From positions 1 through 39,566 of the forward strand of contig CALJKN010000017.1 of NCBI GenBank assembly GCA_937973585.1: 39,566 nucleotides of DNA. The letters are read 5' to 3'. The position numbers and the translations under genes are program-made. The notes beneath the pieces are model-generated. The model had not been told where the DNA came from. It saw only the letters and a list, made by a program, of their open reading frames with translations, and did no database searches. Shown here piece by piece: positions 7,220 to 15,622 of the stretch (position 1 is the first letter of the stretch; each line of letters opens with the position of its first letter). This stretch comes from an uncultured Helicobacteraceae bacterium. GTDB lineage: Bacteria; Campylobacterota; Campylobacteria; Campylobacterales; UBA6016.

Positions 7220-8185
7220 ATGGCAAAAGATGATTTGATTGGTGGCTCCATCTGGGAGCAATACTCAAAAAAAGTAAGCGACAGAATGAATAATCCTCAC
7301 AATAGAGGGGAGATAACAGACATTGAGGCTGCCGATATGGGTTGCAAGCTCATTGTTGCGGACTATGGTGCAGAGTCTTGCGGTGACGCTGTGAGACTTT
7401 ACTGGGCGGTTGATCCGTACGATAACAAAATAAAATCTAGCAAATTCAAATCTTTCGGTTGCGGAACTGCCATAGCAAGCTCTGATATGATGGCTGAGCT
7501 ATGCATCGGCAAAACCGTAGATGAAGCGGTCAAAATAACAAATATAGACGTAGAGTTTGCCCTAAGAGACCATCCGGATGAGCCTGCCGTTCCACCTCAA
7601 AAAATGCACTGTTCGGTAATGGCATACGATGTCATCAAAAAAGCAGCTTCAATCTACAAGGGCGTAGACATGGAGAGCTTTGAGCAGGAGACCATAGTGT
7701 GCGAATGCGCACGGGTCAGTCTGGCTACGATAAAAGAGGTTATAAAACTAAACAACTTAAAAACAGTCGAAGAGATAACAGCCTACACAAAAGCCGGAGC
7801 ATTTTGCAAATCGTGTATCAAACCGGGCGGACATGAAAACAGAGAGTACTATCTGGTAGATATATTGGCCGAGACGAGAGCCGAGATGGAAGGTGCGGCG
7901 CAAACACACGCCGTAAATACCGATGATTTCAAATCTATGACGGTTGTCAAAAAGACAAAACTAATAGAAAAAACCTTGGATGAACATATCAGGCCGATGC
8001 TAATTATGGACGGCGGAAATCTTGAGCTACTGGACATCAAAGACGAACCGGACGGCGTTCAGGTATTCATCAGATACCTAGGAGCTTGCAACGGTTGCGC
8101 AACATCCAGCACAGGTACACTCTATGCGATAGAGGCGGTACTAAGACGTGAGATAGACCCGACAATCAGGGTATTCCCGATCTAA
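7220..8185 (+). CDS. nifU: Fe-S cluster scaffold NifU
   Basis: A 321-residue three-domain NifU. Residues 1-135 are an IscU-like scaffold with cluster Cys54, Cys81 and Cys131; residues 155-205 are a BFD-like [2Fe-2S] domain with Cys161, Cys163, Cys196 and Cys199; residues 250-321 are an NFU domain with the C-x-x-C pair Cys290/Cys293. It receives sulfur from NifS, assembles clusters and hands them to apoproteins. All expected cysteines are present. AAAGGAATAGATT precedes the ATG. The gap from nifS is unusually long and structured, so the two genes may be expressed at different levels. A strong terminator follows at 8211-8244. Confidence 0.96.
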   Translation: MAKDDLIGGSIWEQYSKKVSDRMNNPHNRGEITDIEAADMGCKLIVADYGAESCGDAVRLYWAVDPYDNKIKSSKFKSFGCGTAIASSDMMAELCIGKTVDEAVKITNIDVEFALRDHPDEPAVPPQKMHCSVMAYDVIKKAASIYKGVDMESFEQETIVCECARVSLATIKEVIKLNNLKTVEEITAYTKAGAFCKSCIKPGGHENREYYLVDILAETRAEMEGAAQTHAVNTDDFKSMTVVKKTKLIEKTLDEHIRPMLIMDGGNLELLDIKDEPDGVQVFIRYLGACNGCATSSTGTLYAIEAVLRREIDPTIRVFPI

Positions 8186-8210
8186 TTCTAAGTCGCATCA
8201 CCATCTCGGC

Positions 8211-8244
8211 ATCCCCGCAACCCTCCTTTTGCGGGGATTTTTTT
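8211..8244 (+). terminator. Intrinsic terminator of nifSU
   Basis: ATCCCCGCAA pairs with TTGCGGGGAT (10 bp, 8-nt loop), followed at once by seven T. It lies 25 nt after the nifU stop. Confidence 0.92.
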
Positions 8245-8436
8245 ATTAAGAGAGATGCAGATGCCAAAATCCCTTTATGGTAAACTTTATTGAAATTTTC
8301 TGCTTTTGAAATTCCATATCGATAGAAATATTTGCGAGAGCCAGAAGCTTTATTACAAGCATTAAAGCTAAGACATATTTTTTCAAAACTAGATATATTT
8401 TTATGCAAAAAATATACGCCAAAATTTAGCTAAAAC
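8245..8436. other. AT-rich gap with no recognised feature
   Basis: 192 nt between the nifU terminator and the HicB-like gene. I looked for tRNA-like or other RNA structure and found none. TTGCGAGAGCC at 8332-8342 is an 11-nt match to the repeat copy upstream of nifU (7136-7146), but the match does not extend. Confidence 0.4.
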
Positions 8437-8718
8437 ATGAAAACAGATAAAACACCGAATGAATATTTAAAACTGGATTATGAGATTATAGTCAGAGCTT
8501 TGGCACCGGATGAGGGCGGTGGTTGGTTTGCGTATTACAAAGACTTCAAAGGGGTTATGGGGGACGGTGAGACACCGGAAGAGGCTATAAAAGACGTCAG
8601 GAATGCTTTTGCGGCCTTTGTCCAAAATGCGATAGATAATGGCGACTCACCCCTCGTCTTCGCCGTCATCCCTCTCTCCCCTTCTTTTTGGAGAGATGAT
8701 TATTGGGGTTCCCTCTAG
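8437..8718 (+). CDS. Orphan HicB-like protein with antisense-derived tail
   Basis: Residues 13-70 form a HicB/UPF0150 domain: YEIIVRALAPDEGGGW, then the strand-helix GDGETPEEAIKDVRNAF. In toxin-antitoxin systems such a domain neutralises the HicA RNase, usually with a following DNA-binding part. Here no hicA is adjacent, and after the domain the frame runs 72 nt into the 3' end of der read backwards, so the last 24 residues are unlikely to be ancestral. No clear Shine-Dalgarno sequence precedes the ATG. It may be a stand-alone regulator, or a truncated remnant whose stop now lies inside der. Confidence 0.65.
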   Translation: MKTDKTPNEYLKLDYEIIVRALAPDEGGGWFAYYKDFKGVMGDGETPEEAIKDVRNAFAAFVQNAIDNGDSPLVFAVIPLSPSFWRDDYWGSL

Positions 8719-10047
8719 GTTAAAGTTTTCACGTAGGTTGTTTATCAGGTACCGTCTATAGCTAAAATGCAATGACGGAATGTTCATAACGAGTGATATT
8801 TTCGGCGGCTTGGTCGCATACTGGGTTGCAAACTTTATCCGGACGATTCTGCCATGATCACCCGGAAGCTTGTGTCTATCACTTGCCGTTTTGATTATGT
8901 CGTTTAGTTTTTTTGTCGGGATTTTTTGGGAGTAGTTTTCGTATACCTCAACCACCTTATCCATAATCTTGTGAACCCTTTTGCCGGAGAGTGCGCTCAC
9001 GGTAACGATCGGGGCAAAATCCAAAAATTTGAACTTATCTTTTATATCTTCCAAAATCTCCTGAGGCTCTCTTTTTATCAGGTCCCACTTGTTGAGGACT
9101 ATTATTGCCCCCGTTTTATACTTGTCAATAAATCCGGCAACCCTCTCGTCTTGCTCTATAAAATCCTCACTGGCATCCAAAACAAGTATCGCCACATCGG
9201 CATCCTTTAGCGCCTTTTCGCTTCTATCAAGCGCCCACTTCTCGATCCCGACTATTTTGCTTCTTTTTCTTATTCCGGCCGTATCGATAAATGTGATAGA
9301 GCGCTCCCCAAACTCTACGGTCTCATCCACCGGATCTATCGTAGTTCCCGCTACCGGACTTACTATGGAGCGGTTGGATCCTGTTAGGGCGTTTAGCAAA
9401 GAGCTTTTGCCGACGTTTACCCGCCCGATGATAGCAACCCTGATGTCACCGCTTACATGCCCTCCTTCGACACCCTCTTCCGTATCGTCCAAAAAATCCT
9501 CCAGACTCTCATCGTCGTCATAGCCACCCTCTTCGACTTCGATTGCGGCCTCACTCTCTTCGATATCAAGATGCGAATCTATCCAGCTTAGTAGTTTTGT
9601 GATATTTCTGTTATGGGAGACGGAGACCAAAAAGTAGTTTTTTGCACCAAATTCGAGAAACTGCCATCCAGCCTCATTCTCTTTTTCGTTATCCACTTTA
9701 TTTACTACAAGGGCAAGCGGTTTATTAAGCTTTTGAAGTCTAAAAAAAAGTTTTCTCTCCTCATCGCTTGGAGAGTTTTTGCCGTCACAGACAAATAGAA
9801 GTATATCGGCTTCTTCGGCGGCGCTGAGAGATTTTTCCTTGACCCTATCAAACAGCTCATCTCTATCCTCTATACCGCCGGTATCCCAAAGCTCAGCTTT
9901 TCCTTTGAAAGTCTGAAAAACTCTCCGTTTTACATCTCTCGTCGTTCCGGCTACATCGCTTATGATGGCATCTCTAAAGCCCAAAATCCTGTTAAACAAG
10001 GAGCTTTTGCCGACATTCGGCTTGCCTATTATCGCTATTGTCTTCAA
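8647..10047 (-). CDS. der: Ribosome-assembly GTPase Der (EngA)
   Basis: A 466-residue double-GTPase. The first G domain begins with GKPNVGKSSLFN and has DTGG and NKVD; an acidic linker of about 40 residues (rich in E and D, about 167-202) follows; the second G domain has GRVNVGKSSLLN, DTAG and NKWD; the C-terminal KH-like domain ends in a charged tail. Der is an essential factor for 50S subunit maturation. The start is TTG at 10047, since the frame gives MKTIAIIGKPNVG exactly as expected and no ATG is available upstream. The 3' end overlaps the convergent HicB-like gene by 72 nt. Confidence 0.96.
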   Translation of the reverse strand: MKTIAIIGKPNVGKSSLFNRILGFRDAIISDVAGTTRDVKRRVFQTFKGKAELWDTGGIEDRDELFDRVKEKSLSAAEEADILLFVCDGKNSPSDEERKLFFRLQKLNKPLALVVNKVDNEKENEAGWQFLEFGAKNYFLVSVSHNRNITKLLSWIDSHLDIEESEAAIEVEEGGYDDDESLEDFLDDTEEGVEGGHVSGDIRVAIIGRVNVGKSSLLNALTGSNRSIVSPVAGTTIDPVDETVEFGERSITFIDTAGIRKRSKIVGIEKWALDRSEKALKDADVAILVLDASEDFIEQDERVAGFIDKYKTGAIIVLNKWDLIKREPQEILEDIKDKFKFLDFAPIVTVSALSGKRVHKIMDKVVEVYENYSQKIPTKKLNDIIKTASDRHKLPGDHGRIVRIKFATQYATKPPKISLVMNIPSLHFSYRRYLINNLRENFNLEGTPIIISPKRRGERDDGEDEG

Positions 10048-10105
10048 AACTTAAATCATCCGTTTCTTTTTCGCAAATGATACTAAGTAAACGCTGTAAG
10101 CTGCG

Positions 10106-10561
10106 CTAAATCGCCGACTCTAGCTTTTTTACCGCCGCTTCGCTGTAGTGTTCGGAGTGCATAAATACCAGATTCTTGTCCTCCCCGAATACCGCCACCG
10201 CAACAGTATCGTCGTTCGCACATTTTGCGGCGTTGTATATTTTTCTTGAGCAGTTGCCGTACATAGCCAATATATCGGCCTCGTCAAAATCGCAACAAAA
10301 TCCATTTATTGCATTTTCAAAACTGTGTTTGAAAAGCTCATCCATATTGCTTTTAAAAGCTAGTATTTTATAGACTTTTAGCCCTTTTTTGGCATGCTTT
10401 TCCAGCTTTGCACTCCATACTTTGCAAGCGTGCTTTGTGTTTTGATTTCTATTAAAAACAATGATAAATGCCGTTTTACCGCTTTGGGTAACGAGGTTTT
10501 TTATAGGGATCTCTTTTCCCTCTTTATTGTAGACCTTTGAGCCGAAGATTAGTTTTTGCAT
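10106..10561 (-). CDS. Hypothetical protein, possibly thioredoxin-fold
   Basis: A 151-residue protein without signal peptide or membrane segment. I do not recognise the family. The order of segments (KTAFIIVFNRN strand, a helical KVWSAKLEKHAKKG stretch, LKVYKILAFKS, then VAVAVFGEDKNLVFMHS) is compatible with a thioredoxin-like fold such as that of YtfJ or peroxiredoxin relatives, but there is no CxxC; the cysteines are scattered (FCCDF, NCSRK, KCAND). GAGGGTG precedes the ATG. It is located 58 nt upstream of der on the same strand and divergent from the two-component genes. Function unknown; the fold suggestion is weak. Confidence 0.65.
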   Translation of the reverse strand: MQKLIFGSKVYNKEGKEIPIKNLVTQSGKTAFIIVFNRNQNTKHACKVWSAKLEKHAKKGLKVYKILAFKSNMDELFKHSFENAINGFCCDFDEADILAMYGNCSRKIYNAAKCANDDTVAVAVFGEDKNLVFMHSEHYSEAAVKKLESAI

Positions 10562-10689
10562 ACGACACCCTCACTTAACTTAAGGTAGCCCAAACAAGAA
10601 TTTACATAATTATAACACCTTTATTACTTAAAAGATATTTTTCTTATTGCCGGAAACGTCACAAAAGTATCCGCCGCCCCAAAATTTGA

Positions 10690-10695
10690 TACAAT
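10690..10695 (+). promoter_or_regulatory. Candidate -10 element for the response regulator gene
   Basis: TACAAT 26 nt before the ATG at 10722. It supports the downstream start over the in-frame codon at 10647, which would lie upstream of this promoter. Confidence 0.4.
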
Positions 10696-10721
10696 CTAAC
10701 CAAAAAACGGGGTTTATAAAG

Positions 10722-11393
10722 ATGAACGCAAAAGTCCTACTGATGGAAGACGATGCCCAACTCTCCGAGATAATAAAAGAGTACCTAGAAGAAAACGGCT
10801 ACGACGTAAAACTGGCAACAGACGGCGAAGAGGCTTTTGATATGGCCTACGAAGAGAAATTCGATATTTTTTTATTGGATGTAAAAGTCCCCCTCATGAA
10901 CGGATTCGACCTTCTCTCAAAACTAAGACGTGAAGGAAACGAGACCCCCGCTATATTTCTAACCTCTCTAAACGGAATCGAGGATCTATCAAGGGCTTTT
11001 GAGGCCGGATGTGATGATTATCTCAAAAAACCGTTTGAACTAAAAGAGTTATTGCTACGGGTAAAAAGTATCTCAAAAAGGGTTTTTTATCACAAAGCAG
11101 ACGAAAAAATATCAATCGGAAACGGCGTTTATTTTGATTTAGACTCAAACAGAATTCAAAGGGACGGGGAGACCATACACCTATCCAAAAAAGAGAGCCT
11201 AATCCTAAAACTCCTCTTAAGACACAGAGGCAAGATAGTAACTCCTCAAATGATTTTTGAAAATGCGTGGGATTATGAAGACGAACCTAGTGAGATGAGC
11301 CTTCGGACATACATCAAAAATATCCGAAAAACAATAGGCAAAGAGCTTATAGAAAACACGAGAGGTCAAGGGTATATGCTTGTTGCAGGTTGA
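10722..11393 (+). CDS. OmpR-family response regulator
   Basis: A 223-residue regulator. The receiver domain has MEDD near the N-terminus, the phosphorylated Asp in FLLDVKVP, the Thr/Ser in FLTS and the Lys in KKPFE; the C-terminal winged helix carries LSKKESLILKLLL and ends RGQGYMLV. I use the ATG at 10722 because MNAKVLLMEDD starts the domain as in homologues; the frame is open further upstream. The gene overlaps the following histidine kinase by 14 nt, so the two are a coupled pair. The regulated genes are unknown, though the small exported peptide at 12643 is an obvious candidate by position. Confidence 0.93.
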   Translation: MNAKVLLMEDDAQLSEIIKEYLEENGYDVKLATDGEEAFDMAYEEKFDIFLLDVKVPLMNGFDLLSKLRREGNETPAIFLTSLNGIEDLSRAFEAGCDDYLKKPFELKELLLRVKSISKRVFYHKADEKISIGNGVYFDLDSNRIQRDGETIHLSKKESLILKLLLRHRGKIVTPQMIFENAWDYEDEPSEMSLRTYIKNIRKTIGKELIENTRGQGYMLVAG

Positions 11394-12537
11394 AAAAAAA
11401 TCTCTAGCGCAATTCGTATTTTTGTATGTCGTCTCAACGAGCCTATTTTTGGTCGGGATGTCCATCATCTACTACAACTACCAAAAAAACATATTCTTGG
11501 AAAACAGACGCTCCTCTATGCAAATCTACTCCGAAAAAGTCGTAAACTCCATCTATGATCTCAAGCGAATTGAGGAGATTGAACTGTACTATGCGGAGGA
11601 TAAGCGTTTTGATATAGCCATTTTCGACGGCAAAAAAAAGCTCATTTTTTCGACGTTTACATCGCCCGTAAACCTCAAAAAAAACTTTTACCAACAAAAT
11701 GGATATATGTTTTTTGTAGACAGAATAGAGCTTGAAAACCTAAACGCAAAATATCTCATAATAAGAGGGCACAATATAGATCCGGAGCTTGCCGAAGTAC
11801 GGGGGCATCTATTTGGGATAATGGTTTTATCGTTTATTTTTATTATTGTTTTGGCCTATTTTCTTTCAAAACTGTTCTTAAAACCGATAAGAGACTACAT
11901 ATCAAAACTGGATAGTTTCATAAAAGATACGACACATGAGCTGAATACTCCGTTATCCGCAATCACGATGAGTGTAGAGACGATAGACAAAGCCTCTCTC
12001 GACCCAAAGACGCTTAGAAAAATTCTCCGGATAGACAATGCCGCAAAAACTATATCAAGCCTATATCAAGATCTCAGCTTTATGGCTCTTCACGGGAAAC
12101 ACCAAAACAAAGACGAGACGATAGAGATCGACAAGATGCTTAATGAGCGGATCGAATATTTTGAGCAGTTGGCGGATGTCAAAAATATAAAATTCGAGAC
12201 CGCCCTCTCCTCTTCTACGATTTATATGGATAAAAATAAAGCAAGAATTCTCATCGATAATCTCCTCTCCAATGCAATCAAATACAACAAAACCGGTGGA
12301 AAAATCATTGTCGGGGCAGAAGAACAACGCTTTTGGGTGGAGGATGAAGGCAAAGGGATTCCAAAAGAGAAGCTAAAAGATATTTTTGCCAGATACTCCA
12401 GATTCGACGATGCAAACGGAGGGTTTGGCATAGGGCTAAATATCGTCAAAATGATATGCGACGAATACTTTATTGAGATAAACGTAGAATCGGAAATAAA
12501 AAGAGGGACGAAATTTGAACTAAAATGGGAAAAATAA
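11380..12537 (+). CDS. Membrane sensor histidine kinase
   Basis: A 385-residue kinase: membrane helix (about 9-28), a periplasmic loop of about 110 residues, second helix (about 142-166), then almost directly the phosphoacceptor helix with THELNTPLSAI. There is no full HAMP domain between. ATPase motifs are LIDNLLSNAIKYN (N box), DEGKGIP (G1) and GFGIGLNIV (G2), so it should be active. The start is a TTG at 11380 within the end of the response regulator; AAGGG lies just before, and the nearest ATG (11458) would delete half of the first helix. It phosphorylates the regulator encoded upstream. The signal sensed is unknown. Confidence 0.92.
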   Translation: MLQVEKKSLAQFVFLYVVSTSLFLVGMSIIYYNYQKNIFLENRRSSMQIYSEKVVNSIYDLKRIEEIELYYAEDKRFDIAIFDGKKKLIFSTFTSPVNLKKNFYQQNGYMFFVDRIELENLNAKYLIIRGHNIDPELAEVRGHLFGIMVLSFIFIIVLAYFLSKLFLKPIRDYISKLDSFIKDTTHELNTPLSAITMSVETIDKASLDPKTLRKILRIDNAAKTISSLYQDLSFMALHGKHQNKDETIEIDKMLNERIEYFEQLADVKNIKFETALSSSTIYMDKNKARILIDNLLSNAIKYNKTGGKIIVGAEEQRFWVEDEGKGIPKEKLKDIFARYSRFDDANGGFGIGLNIVKMICDEYFIEINVESEIKRGTKFELKWEK

Positions 12538-12590
12538 AAAAAAATTTTAATACTTAAAAATATTTCACTCTTTTTTCACAATAACTTTTT

Positions 12591-12596
12591 TATAAT
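12591..12596 (+). promoter_or_regulatory. Candidate -10 element for the 45-aa peptide gene
   Basis: TATAAT 47 nt before the ATG at 12643, within an AT-rich gap after the histidine kinase. The peptide can therefore be transcribed separately from the two-component genes. Confidence 0.5.
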
Positions 12597-12642
12597 TTCA
12601 TTCGACAGCCTAAAGCTGCATATTTCTTTAAAGGGTTTCTCA

Positions 12643-12780
12643 ATGAAAAAAGTTCTTGCTCTACTTGTTGTTCTTGGTCTTACATCTGTTTTCGCTTCTG
12701 ACGCTAACAAAACAGAAAAAAAAGCTGAAAAAAAAGCTGAAAAACCAGCTAAAAAAGCTGAAAAAAACGCAACTAAATAA
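12643..12780 (+). CDS. Small exported Lys/Ala-rich cationic peptide, 45 aa
   Basis: The ORF from ATG 12643 to TAA 12780 encodes 45 residues. Residues 1-18 are a textbook signal peptide (MKKVLALLVVLGLTSVFA, cleavage before SDANK). The mature part of 27 residues is built from imperfect EKKA/EKPA repeats: about ten Lys, five Glu and many Ala, with no aromatic residue. AAAGGG precedes the start. It is shorter than usual cut-offs. It has its own candidate promoter and lies directly after a two-component system, which suggests it might be a target. Function unknown; periplasmic charged buffering or cell-wall contact are guesses. Confidence 0.75.
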   Translation: MKKVLALLVVLGLTSVFASDANKTEKKAEKKAEKPAKKAEKNATK

Positions 12781-12790
12781 GTTGTCTTCC

Positions 12791-12807
12791 GAGGGGGTTT
12801 CCCCCTC
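12791..12807 (+). terminator. G/C hairpin after the 45-aa gene
   Basis: GAGGGGG-TTT-CCCCCTC gives a 7-bp stem, 10 nt after the stop. No T-run follows, so it could be a weak terminator or a 3' stabilising hairpin. Confidence 0.4.
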
Positions 12808-12864
12808 ACCCCGTATCCCCCTACAAAATAACATCAAACCCCTATTTTTAAAGCAAACTTAAGA

Positions 12865-12870
12865 TAAAAT
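12865..12870 (+). promoter_or_regulatory. Possible -10 element for gyrA
   Basis: TAAAAT (in GATAAAAT) 31 nt before the gyrA ATG, with AAAGG as ribosome site. No good -35. Confidence 0.35.
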
Positions 12871-12900
12871 CACGGCAATAAAAAATGCCAAAGGTTTTAA

Positions 12901-15414
12901 ATGAGCGATTTGTTTGACGCAAATGAAGACATAGTAGAAACCTCGATTGAAGATTCGGTAAAATCGAGTTATCTTGATTATTCTATGAGCGTAATCATCG
13001 GCAGGGCGTTGCCGGATGCGAGAGACGGCCTAAAGCCGGTTCACAGAAGAATCCTCTATGCGATGAACGAACTCTCCCTCTCCCCAAGATCGGCCTACAA
13101 AAAATCAGCCCGTATCGTGGGTGACGTAATCGGTAAATACCATCCGCACGGCGACGCCTCCGTATATGATGCATTGGTTCGTATGGCACAAAGCTTCTCC
13201 ATGAGGGCTCCGCTAGTTGACGGACAAGGAAACTTCGGCTCGGTAGACGGCGACGGCGCAGCGGCAATGAGATATACCGAAGCCAGAATGACCGCCATAT
13301 CGGAAGAGCTACTAAAAGATATCGACAAAGATACGGTAGATTTTGTGGCAAACTACGATGGAAGTATGGACGAACCGGCAGTACTCCCTAGCCGTCTCCC
13401 GAATCTCCTCCTAAACGGCTCTAGCGGTATCGCCGTAGGTATGGCAACCAATATCCCTCCGCACAATCTAAATGAACTGATAGATGCGCTACTGTTTTTG
13501 ATAGAGAACAAAGATGCTACGGTAGACGATATGATGGGCTTTGTAAAAGGGCCTGACTTTCCGACAGGCGGCACGATATTCGGAACCAAAGGGATATATG
13601 AGGCCTACAGAACGGGACGTGGAAGAATACGTCTAAGAGGCAAAACTCACATTGAGAAAAAACAAAACAAAGAGATTATAGTAATCGACGAATTGCCGTA
13701 TCAGGTCAACAAGGCAAAACTCGTAGAGGATATAGCCGAGCTCTCAAAAGATAAAGTGATAGACGGAATATCCGAAGTTAGAGACGAATCCGACAGAGAC
13801 GGGATGAGGGTCGTAATCGAGCTAAAAAAAGATGCGATGGCCGAAATAGTCCTAAATAACCTCTTTAAACACACTCAACTATCCACGACTTTCGGCGTTA
13901 TTATGCTTGCAATCGTCAACAAAGAGCCGAAAGTATTTAACCTCCTTGAGCTGCTCAATCTATTTTTGGGACACAGAAAGACAATCGTCATCAGAAGGAC
14001 AATCTTTGAACTTCAAAAGGCAAAAGACAGAGCGCACATCTTGGAGGGTTTACGAATCGCTCTTGACAACATAGACGAGATAGTAGCCCTCATCCGTGCC
14101 TCAAAAGACCCGCAAACTGCAAAAGAGGGGCTAATAAATAGATTCTCACTAAGCGAGATACAAGCTCAGGCAATCCTCGATATGAGACTCCAAAGACTAA
14201 CCGGTCTTGAGAGAGACAAGATAGAAAACGAGTATGCGGAGCTAATGAAAGAGATAGAGAGGCTATCATCCATACTAAAAAGCGAAGATTTGTTAAACGG
14301 CGTAATCAAAGAGGAGCTCCAAGAGATAGCCGACAAATTTAGCCAAAAAAGAGTTACGGAAATTACGGAAGACTACGAAGATATCGACGTAGAAGACCTA
14401 ATTCCAAATGAGCCTATGGTCGTTACGATGACGCACAGAGGGTATATCAAGCGGGTAAATCTGAAGTCTTATGAGAGACAAAACAGGGGGGGCAAAGGGA
14501 AGCTGGCCGTTACCACATACGAAGACGACTTTATCGAAAGCTTCTTTGTCTGCAACACACACGACACCCTCATGTTTGTAACAAACAAAGGGCAACTCTA
14601 CTGGCTAAAAGTCTACAAAATACCGGAAGCAGGAAGAACAGCAAAAGGAAAGGCGGTCGTAAACCTGCTAAATCTACAGCCGGAAGAGCAAATAAAAGCG
14701 GTAATTCCGACCACCGACTTTAGTGAAGAAAAATCGTTAGCGTTCTTTACCAAAAACGGTATCATCAAAAGAACAAACCTAAGCGAATTCTCAAATGTTA
14801 GAAACGTTGGAATCAGGGCTATTACGCTTGACGATGACGATGAGCTAATCACCGCCCTTATCGTAAATACCGAGCACAAAGAGTTTTTCATCCTGACCAA
14901 AAAAGGTATGTGCATCAGATTTGACGTTAGAGCCGACTTGGAAGGGAAAGGCGGCGTCAGAGAGCTTGGGCGTAGCGCTAGGGGTGTTACGGCAATTAGA
15001 TTCAAAGTCGGGGAAGACTATGTAGTCGGGGCCAATGCCCTCAAAAACGAAAATGAAGAGATTTTGACCGTTAGCGAAAGAGGATTTGGAAAAAGAACCG
15101 AGGCAAACGAATATAGACATCAATCCAGAGGCGGCAAAGGCGTTATAGCGATGAAGCTGACCAAAAAAACCGGCGATATGGTTGGTGTCGTGATAGCCGA
15201 CGAGGAGATGGAGCTAATGGCGCTAACCTCAAGCGGCAAAATGATTAGAGTAGATATGCAAACAATCAGACAAACAGGCAGAAATGCAAGCGGTGTAATG
15301 ATAGTCAGAGTGGATGAAAACGATTTTGTAGTAGATATCGCCAGATGCCCTAAAGCAGAAGCCGAGGACGGAGAGTCGGGCGATGAAAGCGAAAATTCAA
15401 ACGAACTTGTATAA
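12901..15414 (+). CDS. gyrA: DNA gyrase subunit A
   Basis: Complete 837-residue GyrA. The N-terminal breakage-reunion domain holds ALPDARDGLKPVHRRILY and the catalytic Tyr in the AAAMRYTEARM segment; the fluoroquinolone region reads GDVIGKYHPHGDASVYDALV, which has Thr-less wild-type-looking residues GDA where resistance changes occur in Campylobacter. The C-terminal beta-pinwheel starts with the GyrA box, here NRGGKGK. With GyrB it introduces negative supercoils using ATP. It opens a cluster (small lipoproteins, flgP, flgQ, flgR, asd) whose order matches Campylobacter. A run of seven G inside the GyrA box is forced by the Arg-Gly-Gly codons. Confidence 0.97.
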   Translation: MSDLFDANEDIVETSIEDSVKSSYLDYSMSVIIGRALPDARDGLKPVHRRILYAMNELSLSPRSAYKKSARIVGDVIGKYHPHGDASVYDALVRMAQSFSMRAPLVDGQGNFGSVDGDGAAAMRYTEARMTAISEELLKDIDKDTVDFVANYDGSMDEPAVLPSRLPNLLLNGSSGIAVGMATNIPPHNLNELIDALLFLIENKDATVDDMMGFVKGPDFPTGGTIFGTKGIYEAYRTGRGRIRLRGKTHIEKKQNKEIIVIDELPYQVNKAKLVEDIAELSKDKVIDGISEVRDESDRDGMRVVIELKKDAMAEIVLNNLFKHTQLSTTFGVIMLAIVNKEPKVFNLLELLNLFLGHRKTIVIRRTIFELQKAKDRAHILEGLRIALDNIDEIVALIRASKDPQTAKEGLINRFSLSEIQAQAILDMRLQRLTGLERDKIENEYAELMKEIERLSSILKSEDLLNGVIKEELQEIADKFSQKRVTEITEDYEDIDVEDLIPNEPMVVTMTHRGYIKRVNLKSYERQNRGGKGKLAVTTYEDDFIESFFVCNTHDTLMFVTNKGQLYWLKVYKIPEAGRTAKGKAVVNLLNLQPEEQIKAVIPTTDFSEEKSLAFFTKNGIIKRTNLSEFSNVRNVGIRAITLDDDDELITALIVNTEHKEFFILTKKGMCIRFDVRADLEGKGGVRELGRSARGVTAIRFKVGEDYVVGANALKNENEEILTVSERGFGKRTEANEYRHQSRGGKGVIAMKLTKKTGDMVGVVIADEEMELMALTSSGKMIRVDMQTIRQTGRNASGVMIVRVDENDFVVDIARCPKAEAEDGESGDESENSNELV

Positions 15415-15417
15415 AAT
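15412..15417 (+). promoter_or_regulatory. Possible -10 element at the gyrA stop
   Basis: TATAAAAT spans the gyrA stop codon and lies 33 nt before the first mini-lipoprotein. No terminator is seen after gyrA, so read-through is also likely. Confidence 0.35.
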
Positions 15418-15449
15418 AGTTTTAATTCCATAAAAAAAGTGACACAAAT

Positions 15450-15611
15450 ATGAAAAAAATTATCTTGATTGCGGTTACGGCATTTTTAGGAACATTTTTT
15501 GCTGGATGCAGTTTTAAGGCGGAGGTTGATAGTAAGCTACTTAGAAAAAACTCCGGCGGCTCGGAGCCTATGATTCAAATCAATAATTGTGGGCCGGAAA
15601 CAAGACTATAA
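15450..15611 (+). CDS. Mini-lipoprotein, 53 aa
   Basis: The ORF from ATG 15450 to TAA 15611 encodes 53 residues with a signal peptide (MKKIILIAVTAFLGTFFAGC) ending in a lipobox FAGC, so Cys20 should be acylated. The mature part is only about 33 residues, polar, with a second Cys near the end (INNCGPE). I do not recognise a family. It lies between gyrA and a second mini-lipoprotein of similar design, upstream of flgP. It may be anchored in the outer or inner membrane; the residue after Cys is Ser, which under the E. coli rule favours outer-membrane sorting, but that rule is not proven in this phylum. Confidence 0.7.
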   Translation: MKKIILIAVTAFLGTFFAGCSFKAEVDSKLLRKNSGGSEPMIQINNCGPETRL

Positions 15612-15622
15612 AAGGTGTTACG

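Noticed and set aside
8332..8342. 11-nt match (TTGCGAGAGCC) to the repeat copy upstream of nifU
   Set aside because: The match does not extend and the flanks do not form the hairpins, so I do not call it another repeat copy.
8166..8408. 80-aa minus-strand frame between nifU and the HicB-like gene
   Set aside because: Runs through the nifU terminator and the nifU 3' end, has no ribosome site and no family resemblance. I considered a gene remnant but could not support it.
10572..10584. Short palindrome CTTAACTTAAG before the unknown 151-aa gene as an operator
   Set aside because: Short AT-rich palindrome, likely by chance, no second copy seen.
12656..12862. 68-aa plus-strand frame LLFLVLHLFS... 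overlapping the 45-aa peptide gene
   Set aside because: It is the other frame of the Lys-rich repeat; the frame from 12643 has a signal peptide and ribosome site.
14486..14492. Run of seven G in gyrA as a phase-variable tract
   Set aside because: It encodes Arg-Gly-Gly of the GyrA box in an essential gene; seven G is short for slipped-strand switching.
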